Shown here piece by piece: positions 12,159 to 26,586 of a stretch of DNA of 64,000 bases (positions are counted from its first letter, which is position 1; each line of letters begins with the position of its first letter). Origin of the DNA: Hoyosella sp. YIM 151337. GTDB lineage: Bacteria; Actinomycetota; Actinomycetes; Mycobacteriales; Mycobacteriaceae. Under the pieces are notes generated by a model. The model did not search any database. It had not been told where the DNA came from and saw only the letters and a list, made by a program, of their open reading frames with translations. Location: contig NZ_JAPEIQ010000039.1 in assembly GCF_026041215.1 (NCBI RefSeq), positions 372,001 to 436,000 on the forward strand. The letters run 5' to 3'. Position numbers and translations under genes: made by a program.

Positions 12159-12859
12159 CCGGGCCAGCTGATCAGTCGGCGGGTAGTGGGCGCGGGCCGC
12201 GGACGCGACTGCTCGCCATCGCGCTCGTGCTGCTTGGTGCTGGGCTGACCTGGGCGTCGTCACGCGCAGGCTGGATCACGATGCAGGTGGCGGATGGTCT
12301 GCAGCCGCCGCGCCCGGAATCAGTGATTGGTGCGACGTGGGCTGCTGAGCTCGCACCCATTGCGCTGGCGATGGGTGCCGCGGTTGTCGCTCTGCTGGTT
12401 GTGCGGGGCAGCTTCTACCGGTTGGTGGGTGTCGTTATTGGTGCGCTGGCATTGGCGGTGGGAGTTGCGGCCACGCGGTCACTGGTGGCCGGTGTGGAGA
12501 TGGACCGGGTTCGCCAGCTCGAAGCTCTGCCAGCACGCGCGGAGATAGCTGAACTGGCCGTGGTGTGGTGGGCGCCCGCACTCGCATTAGCAGGTGCGCT
12601 GGCCGCCCTCGCGGGCGCGGTGCTGGCTGTCGTAGTGCCGTTGCAGGGCAAGGCGGCGTCGGGCCGGTACCAGACGCCCTCGGCCCGGCGTGACGACGCG
12701 CGTGCAGTGCTGCGCAGCGACGGTCGCGAAGGGGCGATTTCGGGTGGAGCCGCTGCGGGCATACCATTGGATGAACGGTTGCTGTGGGACGCGTTAGACG
12801 CGGGTGAAGATCCCACTGCAAGCGCAGATGAGGGTCCGGAGAAACCGGGCAGCCGGTGA
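12155..12859 (+). CDS. Trp-operon-associated membrane protein (TIGR02234 type)
   Basis: The 234-residue protein has four hydrophobic helices (about residues 15-33, 64-82, 88-108 and 138-162) and a hydrophilic C-terminal tail. It starts in an ATGA overlap with trpE. Small four-helix proteins in this exact place, between trpE and trpC, are conserved in Mycobacteriales and grouped as the Trp region conserved hypothetical membrane protein. Its role is unknown. Sequence and position agree, so the family call is fairly secure. Confidence 0.85.
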   Translation: MTGPADQSAGSGRGPRTRLLAIALVLLGAGLTWASSRAGWITMQVADGLQPPRPESVIGATWAAELAPIALAMGAAVVALLVVRGSFYRLVGVVIGALALAVGVAATRSLVAGVEMDRVRQLEALPARAEIAELAVVWWAPALALAGALAALAGAVLAVVVPLQGKAASGRYQTPSARRDDARAVLRSDGREGAISGGAAAGIPLDERLLWDALDAGEDPTASADEGPEKPGSR

Positions 12860-12921
12860 GGTCTAGGCTAGAGGTTACCGCCGTGGGTGTCAGTTGGCGG
12901 GAAAGGACGCGTGGGGGCAGC

Positions 12922-13737
12922 ATGACGGTTCTCGACTCCATACTCGACGGTGTGCGGGCGGATGTCGCTGCCAGACAAGCGCGCCTCGATATCGGAGAAG
13001 TGAAGAAGCTGGCCCAGCGGGCCTCAGATCCGATCGACGCGTACGCCGCTTTGCGCGAGCCCGGCATCGCGGTCATCGCGGAGGTGAAGCGCGCGAGCCC
13101 GTCACGCGGTGAGCTGGCCAATATCGCTGACCCGGCCGAACTCGCTCGTGAATATGAACTCGGTGGTGCACGCGTCATCAGTGTTCTCACTGAGGAACGG
13201 CGCTTTCACGGATCGCTCGCGGACCTTGACGCAGTGCGCGCCGCGGTGCGAATCCCGGTTCTGCGCAAGGACTTTATTGTCGGTCCGTACCAGATCCATG
13301 AAGCCCGGGCACACGGCGCGGACGTTATCCTGCTGATCGTCGCGGCGCTCGAACAGGACGTGCTTGTGTCCCTGCTCGACCGCACAGAGTCGCTGGGTAT
13401 GACCGCTTTGGTCGAAGTGCACACGGAAGAGGAAGCGGACCGCGCGCTCGAGGCGGGGGCGCGAGTTATCGGGGTGAACGCGCGCAATCTGAAGACACTC
13501 GAGGTTGACCGCAATTGCTTCGCGCGGATCGCTCCGGGGCTTCCCAGCGATGTCGTCAAGATCGCCGAGTCCGGGATCCGGGGGCCGGCAGATCTGCTCG
13601 CATATGCGGGTGCCGGCGCTGACGCTGTGCTTGTGGGTGAGGGACTTGTGACCAGCGGTGACCCGCGCAACGCGGTGGCCGATCTGGTGACGGCCGGAGC
13701 GCACCCCTCCTGCCCGAAGCCGGCGCGAAACGCGTGA
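12922..13737 (+). CDS. trpC: Indole-3-glycerol phosphate synthase
   Basis: TrpC closes the indole ring from CdRP. The 271-residue TIM barrel shows [34 protein letters not shown] and [12 protein letters not shown], which hold the catalytic Lys and Glu residues and phosphate site. ATG at 12922 gives the standard length and follows a GGGGG tract; the frame is open from GTG 12856 overlapping the previous stop, but that extension is not family-like. There is no fused TrpF domain. It overlaps the open frame leading into trpB. Confidence 0.96.
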   Translation: MTVLDSILDGVRADVAARQARLDIGEVKKLAQRASDPIDAYAALREPGIAVIAEVKRASPSRGELANIADPAELAREYELGGARVISVLTEERRFHGSLADLDAVRAAVRIPVLRKDFIVGPYQIHEARAHGADVILLIVAALEQDVLVSLLDRTESLGMTALVEVHTEEEADRALEAGARVIGVNARNLKTLEVDRNCFARIAPGLPSDVVKIAESGIRGPADLLAYAGAGADAVLVGEGLVTSGDPRNAVADLVTAGAHPSCPKPARNA

Positions 13738-13847
13738 CCGCACCGGGTGCAGCGGGGTCCGGCACGCACCGCACGGGCAATGTAGGGCAGACTGGCAGAG
13801 TGACATCGGTGGATTACAAGGCGGCAGCCCAGCCTGGCGGTGAGCAT

Positions 13848-15113
13848 ATGCCGCGGGCAAGTGCCGGACTAACGGAACGTAGCTCTACAGATCCCGATCG
13901 GCGCGGCCATTTCGGGGATTACGGTGGCCGCTTTGTGCCCGAGGCGCTCATGGCCGTCATCGAAGAGGTTACGGCCGAGTACGAGAAGGCTCGGTCAGAC
14001 GACTCCTTTTTGGGTGAACTGGACCGCTTGCAGCGGGACTACTCGGGACGTCCGTCCCCGCTGTATGAGGCAGCGCGGCTGAGCGAGCATGCGGGCGGTG
14101 CCCGGATCTTCCTTAAGCGCGAAGATCTGAACCACACGGGGTCCCACAAGATCAATAATGTGCTGGGCCAGGCTCTGCTGGCGAAGCGCATGGGCAAGAC
14201 ACGCGTTATTGCAGAAACTGGCGCCGGTCAGCATGGTGTGGCGACGGCCACCGCATGTGCCCTGCTCGGACTCGATTGTGTCGTGTACATGGGCAAAGTT
14301 GATACCGATCGGCAGGCGCTCAACGTGGCGCGGATGCGTCTGCTCGGCGCCGAGGTCGTGGCGGTGGAGACCGGATCGAAGACGCTCAAGGACGCGATCA
14401 ACGAGGCGCTGCGTGATTGGGTCACCAACGCTCACAACACGTACTACTGTTTCGGGACGGTCGCGGGACCGCACCCATTCCCGCTGATGGTGCGAGATTT
14501 CCAGCGCATCATCGGCTTGGAGGCGCGGACTCAGATTCGTGCGGTGACGGGGCGGCTGCCCGATGTCGTTGCTGCCTGTGTCGGCGGCGGCTCCAACGCT
14601 ATTGGTATTTTCCATGCGTTCATCGGTGATCCCGGCGTACGGCTCGTCGGGTTCGAAGCTGGTGGTGAAGGTGTCGACACCGGCCGCCACGCCGCTACCA
14701 TCTCAGGCGGTTCACCCGGTGCGCTGCACGGTGCCTTTTCGTATCTGCTGCAGGACGACGATGGACAAACCATCGAGTCGCACTCGATTTCGGCCGGACT
14801 CGACTACCCAGGTGTCGGCCCGGAGCACTCGTATCTCAGTGACGCCGGAAGGGCTGAGTATCAGGCGGTGACGGACGCCGAAGCGATGGACGCATTTGCG
14901 CTGCTCTGCCGGACTGAAGGAATCATTCCAGCCATCGAGTCCGCGCACGCGGTCGCCGGAGCGCTGCGGGTCGGCAAGGATCTAGGCGCGGGTTCGATCG
15001 TTCTCGTCAACCTTTCCGGGCGCGGGGACAAAGACGTCGAAACTGCGGCGAAGTGGTTCGGCGTCTCCGGAGAAACTGGTGGCCACAGCGATGGGGAAGG
15101 AGACGGGTCGTGA
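13848..15113 (+). CDS. trpB: Tryptophan synthase beta subunit
   Basis: TrpB condenses indole with serine through PLP. The PLP lysine is in HTGSHKINN, and the phosphate-binding GGGSNAIG loop and [11 protein letters not shown] are present. The catalytic region continues with YLLQDDDGQ and [19 protein letters not shown] at 13848 gives 421 residues and the usual [15 protein letters not shown] start. The frame is open back to GTG 13734 in a GTGA overlap with trpC, which would add 38 residues; GTG 13800 is another option. It ends in a GTGA overlap with trpA. Confidence 0.95.
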   Translation: MPRASAGLTERSSTDPDRRGHFGDYGGRFVPEALMAVIEEVTAEYEKARSDDSFLGELDRLQRDYSGRPSPLYEAARLSEHAGGARIFLKREDLNHTGSHKINNVLGQALLAKRMGKTRVIAETGAGQHGVATATACALLGLDCVVYMGKVDTDRQALNVARMRLLGAEVVAVETGSKTLKDAINEALRDWVTNAHNTYYCFGTVAGPHPFPLMVRDFQRIIGLEARTQIRAVTGRLPDVVAACVGGGSNAIGIFHAFIGDPGVRLVGFEAGGEGVDTGRHAATISGGSPGALHGAFSYLLQDDDGQTIESHSISAGLDYPGVGPEHSYLSDAGRAEYQAVTDAEAMDAFALLCRTEGIIPAIESAHAVAGALRVGKDLGAGSIVLVNLSGRGDKDVETAAKWFGVSGETGGHSDGEGDGS

Positions 15114-15940
15114 CGGTTCATTCACCGAGTCCGCAGCGGGAACAGGCCCGACTGCAACCAGTGTTCGACACGTGTCACGCGGAGGCACGAGCAGCCCTGG
15201 TTGGATACCTCCCTTCCGGATATCCCGACAAAGACGGTTCGAAGGAGCTTTTCGCAGCGCTCGTAGAAGGCGGTTGCGACATCATCGAGGTCGGGATCCC
15301 TTACTCGGATCCGGTGATGGATGGCCCTACGATCCAGGCGGCCGCCGATGCGGCACTTAAGGCTGGTTTCCGGGTCCGCGATGTACTCGGCACGGTCGAG
15401 CACATCAGCAACTCAGGTGGCAGCGCCGTGGTGATGACGTACTGGAACCCCGTTCTCAAATATGGTGTCGACGCGTTCGCCCGCGATCTCGCTTCAGCGG
15501 GCGGTTTGGGCTTGATTACTCCGGATCTGATCCCCGAGGAAGCCGGCGAATGGATCGAGGCGTCGCGCACGCACGATCTGGATCGCATTTTCCTGGTTGC
15601 GCCCTCGTCGACGGAGGAGCGGATCGCGCTGACCGCAGATGTGAGCCGTGGTTTTCTGTATGCGGCGTCCACCATGGGGGTTACCGGAGCGCGTGACGCT
15701 GTGTCGACCTCAGCGCCGGACCTCGTTGCGCGTGTCCGGGCACACAGTGACATTCCGATCGGTATTGGGCTCGGTGTGCGCAGTGGCGCCCAGGCAGCGG
15801 AAATCGCACGGTACGCGGACGGCGTTATTGTCGGGTCGGCACTAGTTGCCGCGGCACAGAACGGTCCCGCCGCGATGGCGGAACTGACGCGCGAACTTGC
15901 CGCCGGAGTACGCGGCGCAGCGCAGTCAGCTACCGTGTGA
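15110..15940 (+). CDS. trpA: Tryptophan synthase alpha subunit
   Basis: TrpA cleaves indole glycerol phosphate and passes indole to TrpB. The 276-residue barrel carries YLPSGYPD, the catalytic Glu in [16 protein letters not shown], and the catalytic Asp region, plus GVTGAR and GIGLGVRSG phosphate loops. GTG at 15110 overlaps the trpB stop. It is the last trp gene; lgt follows 59 bases later on the same strand, as in mycobacteria. A 460-residue open frame on the opposite strand here is a shadow. Confidence 0.96.
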   Translation: MTVHSPSPQREQARLQPVFDTCHAEARAALVGYLPSGYPDKDGSKELFAALVEGGCDIIEVGIPYSDPVMDGPTIQAAADAALKAGFRVRDVLGTVEHISNSGGSAVVMTYWNPVLKYGVDAFARDLASAGGLGLITPDLIPEEAGEWIEASRTHDLDRIFLVAPSSTEERIALTADVSRGFLYAASTMGVTGARDAVSTSAPDLVARVRAHSDIPIGIGLGVRSGAQAAEIARYADGVIVGSALVAAAQNGPAAMAELTRELAAGVRGAAQSATV

Positions 15941-15999
15941 AAGCGCCTTCCGCAGGCGGCTTTGCACCAATGTACCGGTGAAGGATCAGGGGGAGTGTA

Positions 16000-17034
16000 G
16001 TGACCCAGGGCTATCTGGCCGCGGATGCGGTCGATCTGCTCGCGCAAATTCCAAGTCCGCCGCAGGGTGTGTGGCAGGTAGGACCGCTCGCGATCCGTGC
16101 GTATGCCTTGTTCATCATCGTCGGCATCATTGTTGCGATCATCTGGGGCGACCGTCGCTGGCAGGCGCGCGGCGGTGAAAAAGGCACTGTCCTCGATATC
16201 GCCATTTGGGCGATTCCCTTCGGCTTTATTGGCGGCCGGCTCTACCACGTCGCAACCGACTGGCAGAAGTATTTCGGTGAAGGCGCAAATCCTGCTGATG
16301 CTTTGAAGGTCTGGCAAGGGGGCCTCGGCATCTGGGGCGCGGTGGCGTTCGGTGCGCTCGGCGCGTGGATTGGCTGTCGGCTGCGAGGCATTCCGCTCCC
16401 GGCTTTTGGTGACGCCATCGCACCCGGAATTCTGCTCGCGCAGGGCATTGGCCGCCTGGGAAACTACTTCAACCAGGAGCTTTACGGCCGCTCGACGGAC
16501 GTGCCGTGGGGGCTGGAGATCTACACTCGCCTCGATGCTGAGGGCCGTATCGACAATCTCAACGGCGTGTCCACAGGTCAGCTCGTCGACGTCGTGCACC
16601 CAACGTTCCTTTATGAGCTGCTGTGGAATGTGTTCTTCGTTCTCGTCCTCGTGGCTATTGACCGCCGGTTCCGAATCGGTCATGGCCGACTGTTCGCGCT
16701 GTACGTGGCGGGGTACTGCTTCGGCCGATTCTGGATCGAATTGCTGCGTGCGGACCCGGCGAATGAACTCGCAGGTATCCGGATCAACTCCTACACGTCC
16801 GCGATCGTCTTCGTCGGTGCGGTGGTGTACATCCTGCTGGCGCGCAGGGGTCGTGAAGAACCGGAACAGCTTCTGTCAAAAGAAGCCAGAGCCGCGGCGC
16901 AGGCGGAGACAGCGCCCAGCGAGTCACAGAAGGCCGACGTCGCCGCTGGCGCCGCGAATGCCGAGGAACCGCCCGCTGCCCCCGGAGACGGGACGGACCG
17001 TTCCCACGCGAACCCTGGCAGCGACAAGAACTAG
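16000..17034 (+). CDS. lgt: Prolipoprotein diacylglyceryl transferase
   Basis: Lgt transfers diacylglycerol to the lipobox cysteine of prolipoproteins in the inner membrane. The 344-residue protein is polytopic and carries the family signature GRLGNYFNQELYGRSTDVPWG region and HPTFLYELLWN. A hydrophilic Ala/Glu-rich tail of about 60 residues (from about 285) extends past the last helix, as in mycobacterial Lgt. GTG at 16000 has GGGGGAG at 15988-15994. Several lipoproteins with clear lipoboxes are encoded in the window. Confidence 0.94.
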   Translation: MTQGYLAADAVDLLAQIPSPPQGVWQVGPLAIRAYALFIIVGIIVAIIWGDRRWQARGGEKGTVLDIAIWAIPFGFIGGRLYHVATDWQKYFGEGANPADALKVWQGGLGIWGAVAFGALGAWIGCRLRGIPLPAFGDAIAPGILLAQGIGRLGNYFNQELYGRSTDVPWGLEIYTRLDAEGRIDNLNGVSTGQLVDVVHPTFLYELLWNVFFVLVLVAIDRRFRIGHGRLFALYVAGYCFGRFWIELLRADPANELAGIRINSYTSAIVFVGAVVYILLARRGREEPEQLLSKEARAAAQAETAPSESQKADVAAGAANAEEPPAAPGDGTDRSHANPGSDKN

Positions 17035-17048
17035 CCGGAAGCGCCACG

Positions 17049-17492
17049 GTGTGTGCTGAGTCAGTTCGCGAGCCCCGCCACCAAGCGGGCGTCCGCCGTG
17101 CACACCGGCAGCGCGCAGTCGTCAGTCTCGCGCTAGCTGGCCTGCTTGGAGCCGCCTGCCTTTATCTGTGGGCGTTCAGTCCCCATGATCCCGCGTCTGT
17201 TTATCCGCCGTGCCCGACGAAGTTGCTGACAGGCTTCGATTGTCCAGGCTGCGGGGCACTGCGCATGGGTCATGACCTGCTGCGCGGTGACCTTCTCGCG
17301 GCTGCGCACGACAATGTGTTTCTGCTCGTTCTCACTCCGGTCGTGGCAATCTGGGGCGGCTGGTTCTGGTGGCAATACCGTCGCGGACAGCGTCCGGGGG
17401 TGCCGGTCCGCGCGGGCGTGCTCCTGTTCGTAGCGGCGCTCGCGTGGGGAGTGGTGCGCAACCTGCCAGGTTTTCCGCTCACGCCGAGCTGA
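17049..17492 (+). CDS. DUF2752 membrane protein
   Basis: The 147-residue product has a basic N-terminus and about three hydrophobic helices. Between the first two it carries PPCPTKLLTGFDCPGCGALR, the DUF2752 signature with a CPxCGxxR core. The function is unknown; the cysteine pattern suggests metal or disulfide chemistry at the membrane surface. GTG at 17049 lies 14 bases after lgt, so the pair is likely cotranscribed. Confidence 0.85.
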   Translation: MCAESVREPRHQAGVRRAHRQRAVVSLALAGLLGAACLYLWAFSPHDPASVYPPCPTKLLTGFDCPGCGALRMGHDLLRGDLLAAAHDNVFLLVLTPVVAIWGGWFWWQYRRGQRPGVPVRAGVLLFVAALAWGVVRNLPGFPLTPS

Positions 17493-17561
17493 CGGGGTCA
17501 TGACATCGTTCGGCGCGCACTGCAGCCCGCCGATTCTTGGGCTAGTCTCAGCAACGAGCAG

Positions 17562-17589
17562 CTGACGTATACGGGTCACTTGCTAAAAT
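17562..17589 (+). promoter_or_regulatory. Predicted gltB promoter in the 306-base gap 17493-17798
   Basis: The gap between DUF2752 and gltB holds no credible gene. An extended -10 element, TG-n-TAAAAT, ends at 17589 (TG at 17581-17582, hexamer 17584-17589). CTGACG at 17562-17567 is a moderate -35 at 16-base spacing. This would give a leader of roughly 200 bases before gltB. No terminator, riboswitch or repeat was recognised in the rest of the gap. Confidence 0.5.
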
Positions 17590-17798
17590 TGTCCAATCTG
17601 GGCGCGAGTCCGGAGTGCCGGATCCTGTGTGACTGTCGCGGGACGGCTGAAATGGCGTTCACGGGCCAGCGAAGTCCGCGTGGATAGAACCGAAAAGCAG
17701 CTGGCCTGCGAGCTGGCTCCAGTACGTGCCCGTCGCGGTGAATTGCCCGCGCACCCTGCCGCACGGACACCCCGCAGCAATCCTGTGGAGGTGAGGCG

Positions 17799-22335
<4,537 letters not shown>

Positions 22336-22343
<8 letters not shown>

Positions 22344-23835
22344 TCCGCGAGGTTTTCTGAACGTTGCGCGTGCGGACGCCCCGAAACGCGCAACCAGCGA
22401 ACGAATAGGGGACTGGCGTGACGTCTATGCTGAGCAGCCATGGGAAACCTGGCATGACGATGTGGCGCAGCAGGCCCGCCGTTGTATGGACTGTGGCATC
22501 CCATTCTGCCACTCCGGTTCGGCTGGCTGCCCGCTTGGCAACCTGATACCCGAGTGGAACGACCTTGTCCGCCGCGGCCGGTGGGATGCGGCGGCGGAAC
22601 GTCTGCACGCGACCAATAATTTTCCCGAGTTCACTGGGCATTTGTGTCCCGCGCCGTGCGAACCCGCGTGTGTGTTGTCGATCGCGGAAGATCACACGGG
22701 CGGCGCTGTCACGATTAAACGGGTTGAACTCGCGATCATCGACACCGCCTGGGCGACCGGCAGTGTGGTGCCACAGCCGCCGACGGTTTCCAGTGGGCGT
22801 TCCGTAGCGGTCGTTGGTTCTGGTCCCGCGGGGCTCGCGGCAGCACAACAGCTGACCCGGGCGGGCCACGACGTCACAGTGTATGAACGGGACGATCGCG
22901 TCGGTGGATTGTTGAGGTACGGAATCCCCGAATACAAGCTCGAAAAGTGTGTGCTCGACCAGCGGCTCATGCAGATGCGAGCGGAAGGTACGCGCTTCAT
23001 CACGGAGTGCGATGTGGGTGTCCAGTTGCCTGCGCGTCAACTCCAGCAGCAATACGACGCGATCGTGCTCGCGGTTGGAGCGCTGCAGAGCCGGGATGCC
23101 GACGTGCCGGGCCGACACCTCAACGGGGTACATCTCGCGATGGAACACCTGGTGGCCGCGAATCGTGAGTGCGCCGGGGACGGTCCCGCGCCCATCAGTG
23201 CGGCCGGAAAACATGTCGTCATCATCGGCGGTGGTGACACCGCAGCGGACTGTTACGGCACAGCACTGCGGCAGGGCGCGGCCTCGGTGACGCAACTTGA
23301 CCGGTATCCAGAACCACCGCCACGACGTGACAGTGAGCGAACGCCATGGCCGATGTGGCCGTTGTTGCTGCGGAATTATCCCGTGCATGAAGAAGGCGGG
23401 GAGCGCCGTTTTGCGGTGGCGGCGCATCGATTCGCCGGTGACGCGAGCGGTAGCATCACCGCGATGGAATTGGTGAAGGTACGCGCCCACAAGGACCGTG
23501 ACGGGAACCGCAGCATCACACCGGTTTCTGACCCCTTCACCATTCCCTGCGATTTGGCACTGCTTGCGATCGGGTTCGAGGGTGTTGGTGATTTGCCTGT
23601 GGTGAGCGGTCTTGGGCTGGAACTCAACCGGCGCGGCACCCTATCTTGTGGCCCGGGCTGGCAGACACGCACGCCCGGCGTCTTCGTTTGCGGCGATGCA
23701 CACCGGGGCGCTTCTCTTGTTGTCTGGGCGATCGCGGAAGGCCGGTCGGTGGCACACGCGGTAGATGCGTACCTGACCGGGCACTCAGATTTGCCGGCCC
23801 CTGTCCATCCCACAGCACTCCCACTCGCCCTGTAA
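22336..23835 (+). CDS. gltD: Glutamate synthase (NADPH) small subunit
   Basis: GltD takes electrons from NADPH via FAD and passes them to GltB. The 499-residue protein has the N-terminal cysteine cluster for two [4Fe-4S] centres ([24 protein letters not shown]). The FAD site is [13 protein letters not shown] and the NADPH site is [15 protein letters not shown] at 22336 lies inside the end of gltB with GGAGG at 22325-22329, indicating translational coupling. The frame stays open further upstream, which is not GltD-like. Confidence 0.97.
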
Positions 23836-23925
23836 CCGCGCCTTGACGAGTATGCGACGGGTGTTCACTGTCCATACTGTGGATACACGTAGAACGTCGG
23901 TCTCTCCCGGACTAAGGTTTGGGGG

Positions 23926-25344
23926 GTGAAACGTCGTGCAAAAATTGTCTGTACCCTCGGACCCGCAACGGGAACCCCGGAAAAGGTCCGTCAACTTGTC
24001 GAAAGCGGCATGAATGTTGCTCGGCTCAATATGAGCCACGGCGACCACGCCACCCATGAAGCCAACTACAAAATGGTTCGTGCGGCAGCCGAACAAACCG
24101 GTCACAATATCGGTATTCTTGCCGACCTCCAGGGCCCTAAGATCCGCCTGGGCAGGTTCACCGAAGGTGGTACTACCTGGGCAAGTGGTGAGGAGATCCG
24201 CATTAGTGTGGACGACTGCGAAGGCACACATGAACGTGTCTCCACCACGTACAAGGGGCTCGCTGCTGACGCTCGTGCAGGCGACAGGCTGCTCGTAGAC
24301 GACGGGAAGGTTGGTCTTGTTGTCACCGCGGTCGAAGGGCCGGACGTTGTGTGCCGGGTCGTCGAGGGCGGTCCTGTCAGCAACAACAAGGGCCTGTCAC
24401 TGCCCGGTATGAACGTCTCTGTCCCGGCGTTGTCGGACAAGGATGTCGAAGATCTTGAATTTGCCCTGAAACTGGGCGTAGACCTTATTGCGCTTTCCTT
24501 TGTTCGTTCCCCGTCCGATATCGAACTTGTCCATGACGTGATGGACCGTGTCGGTCGCCGCGTGCCGGTGATCGCGAAACTGGAAAAACCGGAAGCTATC
24601 GAAAACCTCGAGGCGATTGTCCTCGCATTCGATGCGATCATGGTTGCCCGTGGTGATCTCGGCGTCGAGATGCCCCTCGAGCAGGTGCCGCTGGTGCAAA
24701 AGCGTGCCATCCAGGTGGCCCGTGAAAACGCGAAACCAGTCATCGTCGCGACCCAGATGCTCGACTCGATGATCACCAATGCGCGCCCTACCCGCGCTGA
24801 AGCGTCGGATGTCGCGAACGCGATCCTCGACGGTGCGGATGCGGTGATGTTGTCCGGCGAGACATCTGTGGGCCAATACGTATTGGAAGCGGTGCGGACG
24901 ATGTCACGGATTGTCGTCGCTGTGGAGGCTGAGTCCACGGAAGCGCCGCCACTGACTCACGTACCGCGCACCAAGCGGGGTGTGATTTCCTACGCAGCGC
25001 GTGAGATTGGGGAGCGGCTCGAGGCTAAAGCCCTTGTCGCGTTCACACAGTCGGGTGACACAGTGCGCAGGCTCGCCCGCCTCCACACTCACCTCCCACT
25101 GGTCGCACTGACGCCGGTGGCTGACGTGCGGAGCCAACTGGCCCTGACGTGGGGCACCGAAACGTTCACCGTCGATTATGTGGAAACTACCGATGCGATG
25201 ATCCGGCAAGTCGATGAGGCTCTTCTCAATATCGGTGGCTACAGTCGTGGCGGCCGTGTGGTGATCGTCGCTGGAGCGCCGCCGGGAACTAGCGGCTCCA
25301 CCAACCTGATCCACGTGCACCGGATTGGCGAAGACGACCACTAA
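23926..25344 (+). CDS. pyk: Pyruvate kinase
   Basis: Pyk converts phosphoenolpyruvate and ADP to pyruvate and ATP. The 472-residue protein begins RRAKIVCTLGPAT and contains the active-site Lys in VIAKLEKPEAIENL, the metal site MVARGDLGVEMPLEQVP and the signature TRAEASDVANAILDGADAVMLSGET. The C-terminal allosteric domain is present. GTG at 23926 follows a GGGGG run. The 90 bases upstream contain TTGACG (23843-23848) but no well-spaced -10 could be fixed. Confidence 0.97.
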   Translation: MKRRAKIVCTLGPATGTPEKVRQLVESGMNVARLNMSHGDHATHEANYKMVRAAAEQTGHNIGILADLQGPKIRLGRFTEGGTTWASGEEIRISVDDCEGTHERVSTTYKGLAADARAGDRLLVDDGKVGLVVTAVEGPDVVCRVVEGGPVSNNKGLSLPGMNVSVPALSDKDVEDLEFALKLGVDLIALSFVRSPSDIELVHDVMDRVGRRVPVIAKLEKPEAIENLEAIVLAFDAIMVARGDLGVEMPLEQVPLVQKRAIQVARENAKPVIVATQMLDSMITNARPTRAEASDVANAILDGADAVMLSGETSVGQYVLEAVRTMSRIVVAVEAESTEAPPLTHVPRTKRGVISYAAREIGERLEAKALVAFTQSGDTVRRLARLHTHLPLVALTPVADVRSQLALTWGTETFTVDYVETTDAMIRQVDEALLNIGGYSRGGRVVIVAGAPPGTSGSTNLIHVHRIGEDDH

Positions 25345-25927
25345 AAAGCCGCTGCTAGTGCTTAAACATTTTGGGGCTGCCGCCGGGATAGTGCTCGCCG
25401 TGCTGATGATCGCGTCATGCGGTGCGGGCAACCCCGGCAGCCAGCCGGGTTCAGTGCGTACGGTCGACGGGCCAGGACTGACCCGCCCTGCGACGGCAGA
25501 AGGGCCCTACGCCGTGGACCGGGTAGTCGACGGCGACACTGTGCGCGTCGTCGTGGACGGAGAGTCAGCCCGCGTGCGGCTCATCGGGATCGATGCGCCC
25601 GAAACTAATCATCCCCGGTTGCCTGTTCAGTGCTTCGGGTATGAAGCCACACAACACGCCCGTGATCTCGTCGGCGGAAAAGATGTCTATCTCGAATACG
25701 ATCCCTCACAGGGGCGCCAGGACAGATTTGGGCGAGAACTCGCGTACGTGTGGTTCGACGGCGACCGGATGCTGAATTACGAAATGATCCGGGACGGTTT
25801 TGGCCACGAATATACCTACAGTGCGCCCTACCGATACCGCGACCTCTTCACCCAAGCGCAACACGAGTCTGCGGCCAGCGACCGCGGATTATGGCACGCC
25901 GATACGTGCGCAGGAGTTGTCGAGTAA
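25325..25927 (+). CDS. Thermonuclease-family lipoprotein
   Basis: The product has a signal peptide ending in a lipobox, MIASC, about 30 residues in, so it should be a surface-anchored lipoprotein. The mature part is a staphylococcal nuclease-like domain: DRVVDGDTVRV, RLIGIDAPE with catalytic Arg and Asp, and DRFGRELAYVW with the second Arg. It probably cuts DNA or RNA outside the cell with Ca2+. The start is uncertain: TTG 25325 overlaps the end of pyk by 20 bases and gives 200 residues, while GTG 25358 gives 189. Neither has a strong ribosome binding site. Confidence 0.85.
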   Translation: MAKTTTKKPLLVLKHFGAAAGIVLAVLMIASCGAGNPGSQPGSVRTVDGPGLTRPATAEGPYAVDRVVDGDTVRVVVDGESARVRLIGIDAPETNHPRLPVQCFGYEATQHARDLVGGKDVYLEYDPSQGRQDRFGRELAYVWFDGDRMLNYEMIRDGFGHEYTYSAPYRYRDLFTQAQHESAASDRGLWHADTCAGVVE

Positions 25928-25952
25928 AGACAATTCTGTCCTGGTAACTAAA

Positions 25953-25969
25953 GCTTGCACCAAGCAAGC
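25953..25969 (+). terminator. Short hairpin after the thermonuclease gene
   Basis: GCTTGC and GCAAGC form a perfect 6-bp stem with a 5-base ACCAA loop, 25 bases after the stop codon. There is no uridine run, so it is at best a weak or factor-assisted terminator. Confidence 0.3.
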
Positions 25970-26073
25970 GGCGCAATTCCGCCACGGCGCGAGGATTCTT
26001 CCGCGAAACTGTGTTCAGGAGGTCAAGCGGACACCTAGCTTCGGAGCGAAATCAACCGGTCCGCCCACAGGTA

Positions 26074-26424
26074 ATGGATGCGTGGAATTCATTCGATGAT
26101 CGATGGACGGCCGGATATACGGCCGAATACCTCGATGGAATGCACTTCACGGATTACGTCTGCGAAGTTGAGGCCTTAATTCGGATTGATGATTACGTGG
26201 GAGCGCTGGGGCTCCTGCGTGACGTGGTCAAGCGCCTCGCTGACCGGTCAGATTTGACCGGTCAGCACATTCCGTTCTGGTGGATCGCTACTGGCGCGTG
26301 CGTCGCGCGCAAGTTGTCTGACTACGAAACTGAGTTGTGGTTCCACGACATGAGCCGGTTAGCGGCGGCCGAACGGCCACCCGCACCGCCGCGGCTTGCG
26401 GATCACGACATCACCCATCCCTGA
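26074..26424 (+). CDS. Hypothetical helical protein
   Basis: The 116-residue product starts MDAWNSFDDRWTAGYTAEYL. It has a helical core (EVEALIRIDDYVGALGLLRDVVKRL, then WWIATGACVARKLSDYETELWFHDM) that resembles short TPR-like actinobacterial proteins in which an A-L-x-L-L helix is followed by a DY-x-x-E helix. No catalytic motif is visible and function is unknown. ATG at 26074 was chosen over GTG 26011 because the upstream residues look non-coding. It stands alone between the thermonuclease gene and the idonate cluster. Confidence 0.6.
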   Translation: MDAWNSFDDRWTAGYTAEYLDGMHFTDYVCEVEALIRIDDYVGALGLLRDVVKRLADRSDLTGQHIPFWWIATGACVARKLSDYETELWFHDMSRLAAAERPPAPPRLADHDITHP

Positions 26425-26495
26425 GCATGTCCCGTGGCGTGTCGCCGCGGACGGAACGAACCCGCGCGTGAGGGCGTCTTCACAACCCCCGCTAT

Positions 26496-26530
26496 AAGGT
26501 GATATCTTTCACAACCAAAGATAGTACCTT
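26496..26530 (+). promoter_or_regulatory. Large inverted repeat, probable operator of the idonate/gluconate operon
   Basis: Two 14-base arms, 26496-26509 (AAGGTGATATCTTT) and 26517-26530 (AAAGATAGTACCTT), pair at 12 of 14 positions across a 7-base spacer. The second arm with its flank is itself nearly palindromic (AAAG..TA.TA..CTTT). The region is AT-rich against a GC-rich background and sits 57 bases before gntT. There is no uridine run, so an operator is likelier than a terminator. No regulator gene lies in the cluster. Confidence 0.6.
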
Positions 26531-26586
26531 TTCGCAGAGGGGTTAAATTCCGTGCCTACATCTACACCTCACTCAGGAGGGCAGTC

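Noticed and set aside
13734-13847. 38-codon N-terminal extension of trpB from a GTGA overlap with trpC
   Set aside because: It is not TrpB-like and would exceed the usual length; kept as an alternative in the trpB entry rather than as the start.
15301-16683. 460-codon open frame on the minus strand across trpA and lgt
   Set aside because: Both genes opposite it are firmly identified, and the translated sequence is low-complexity and Arg/Thr/Ser-rich with no domain.
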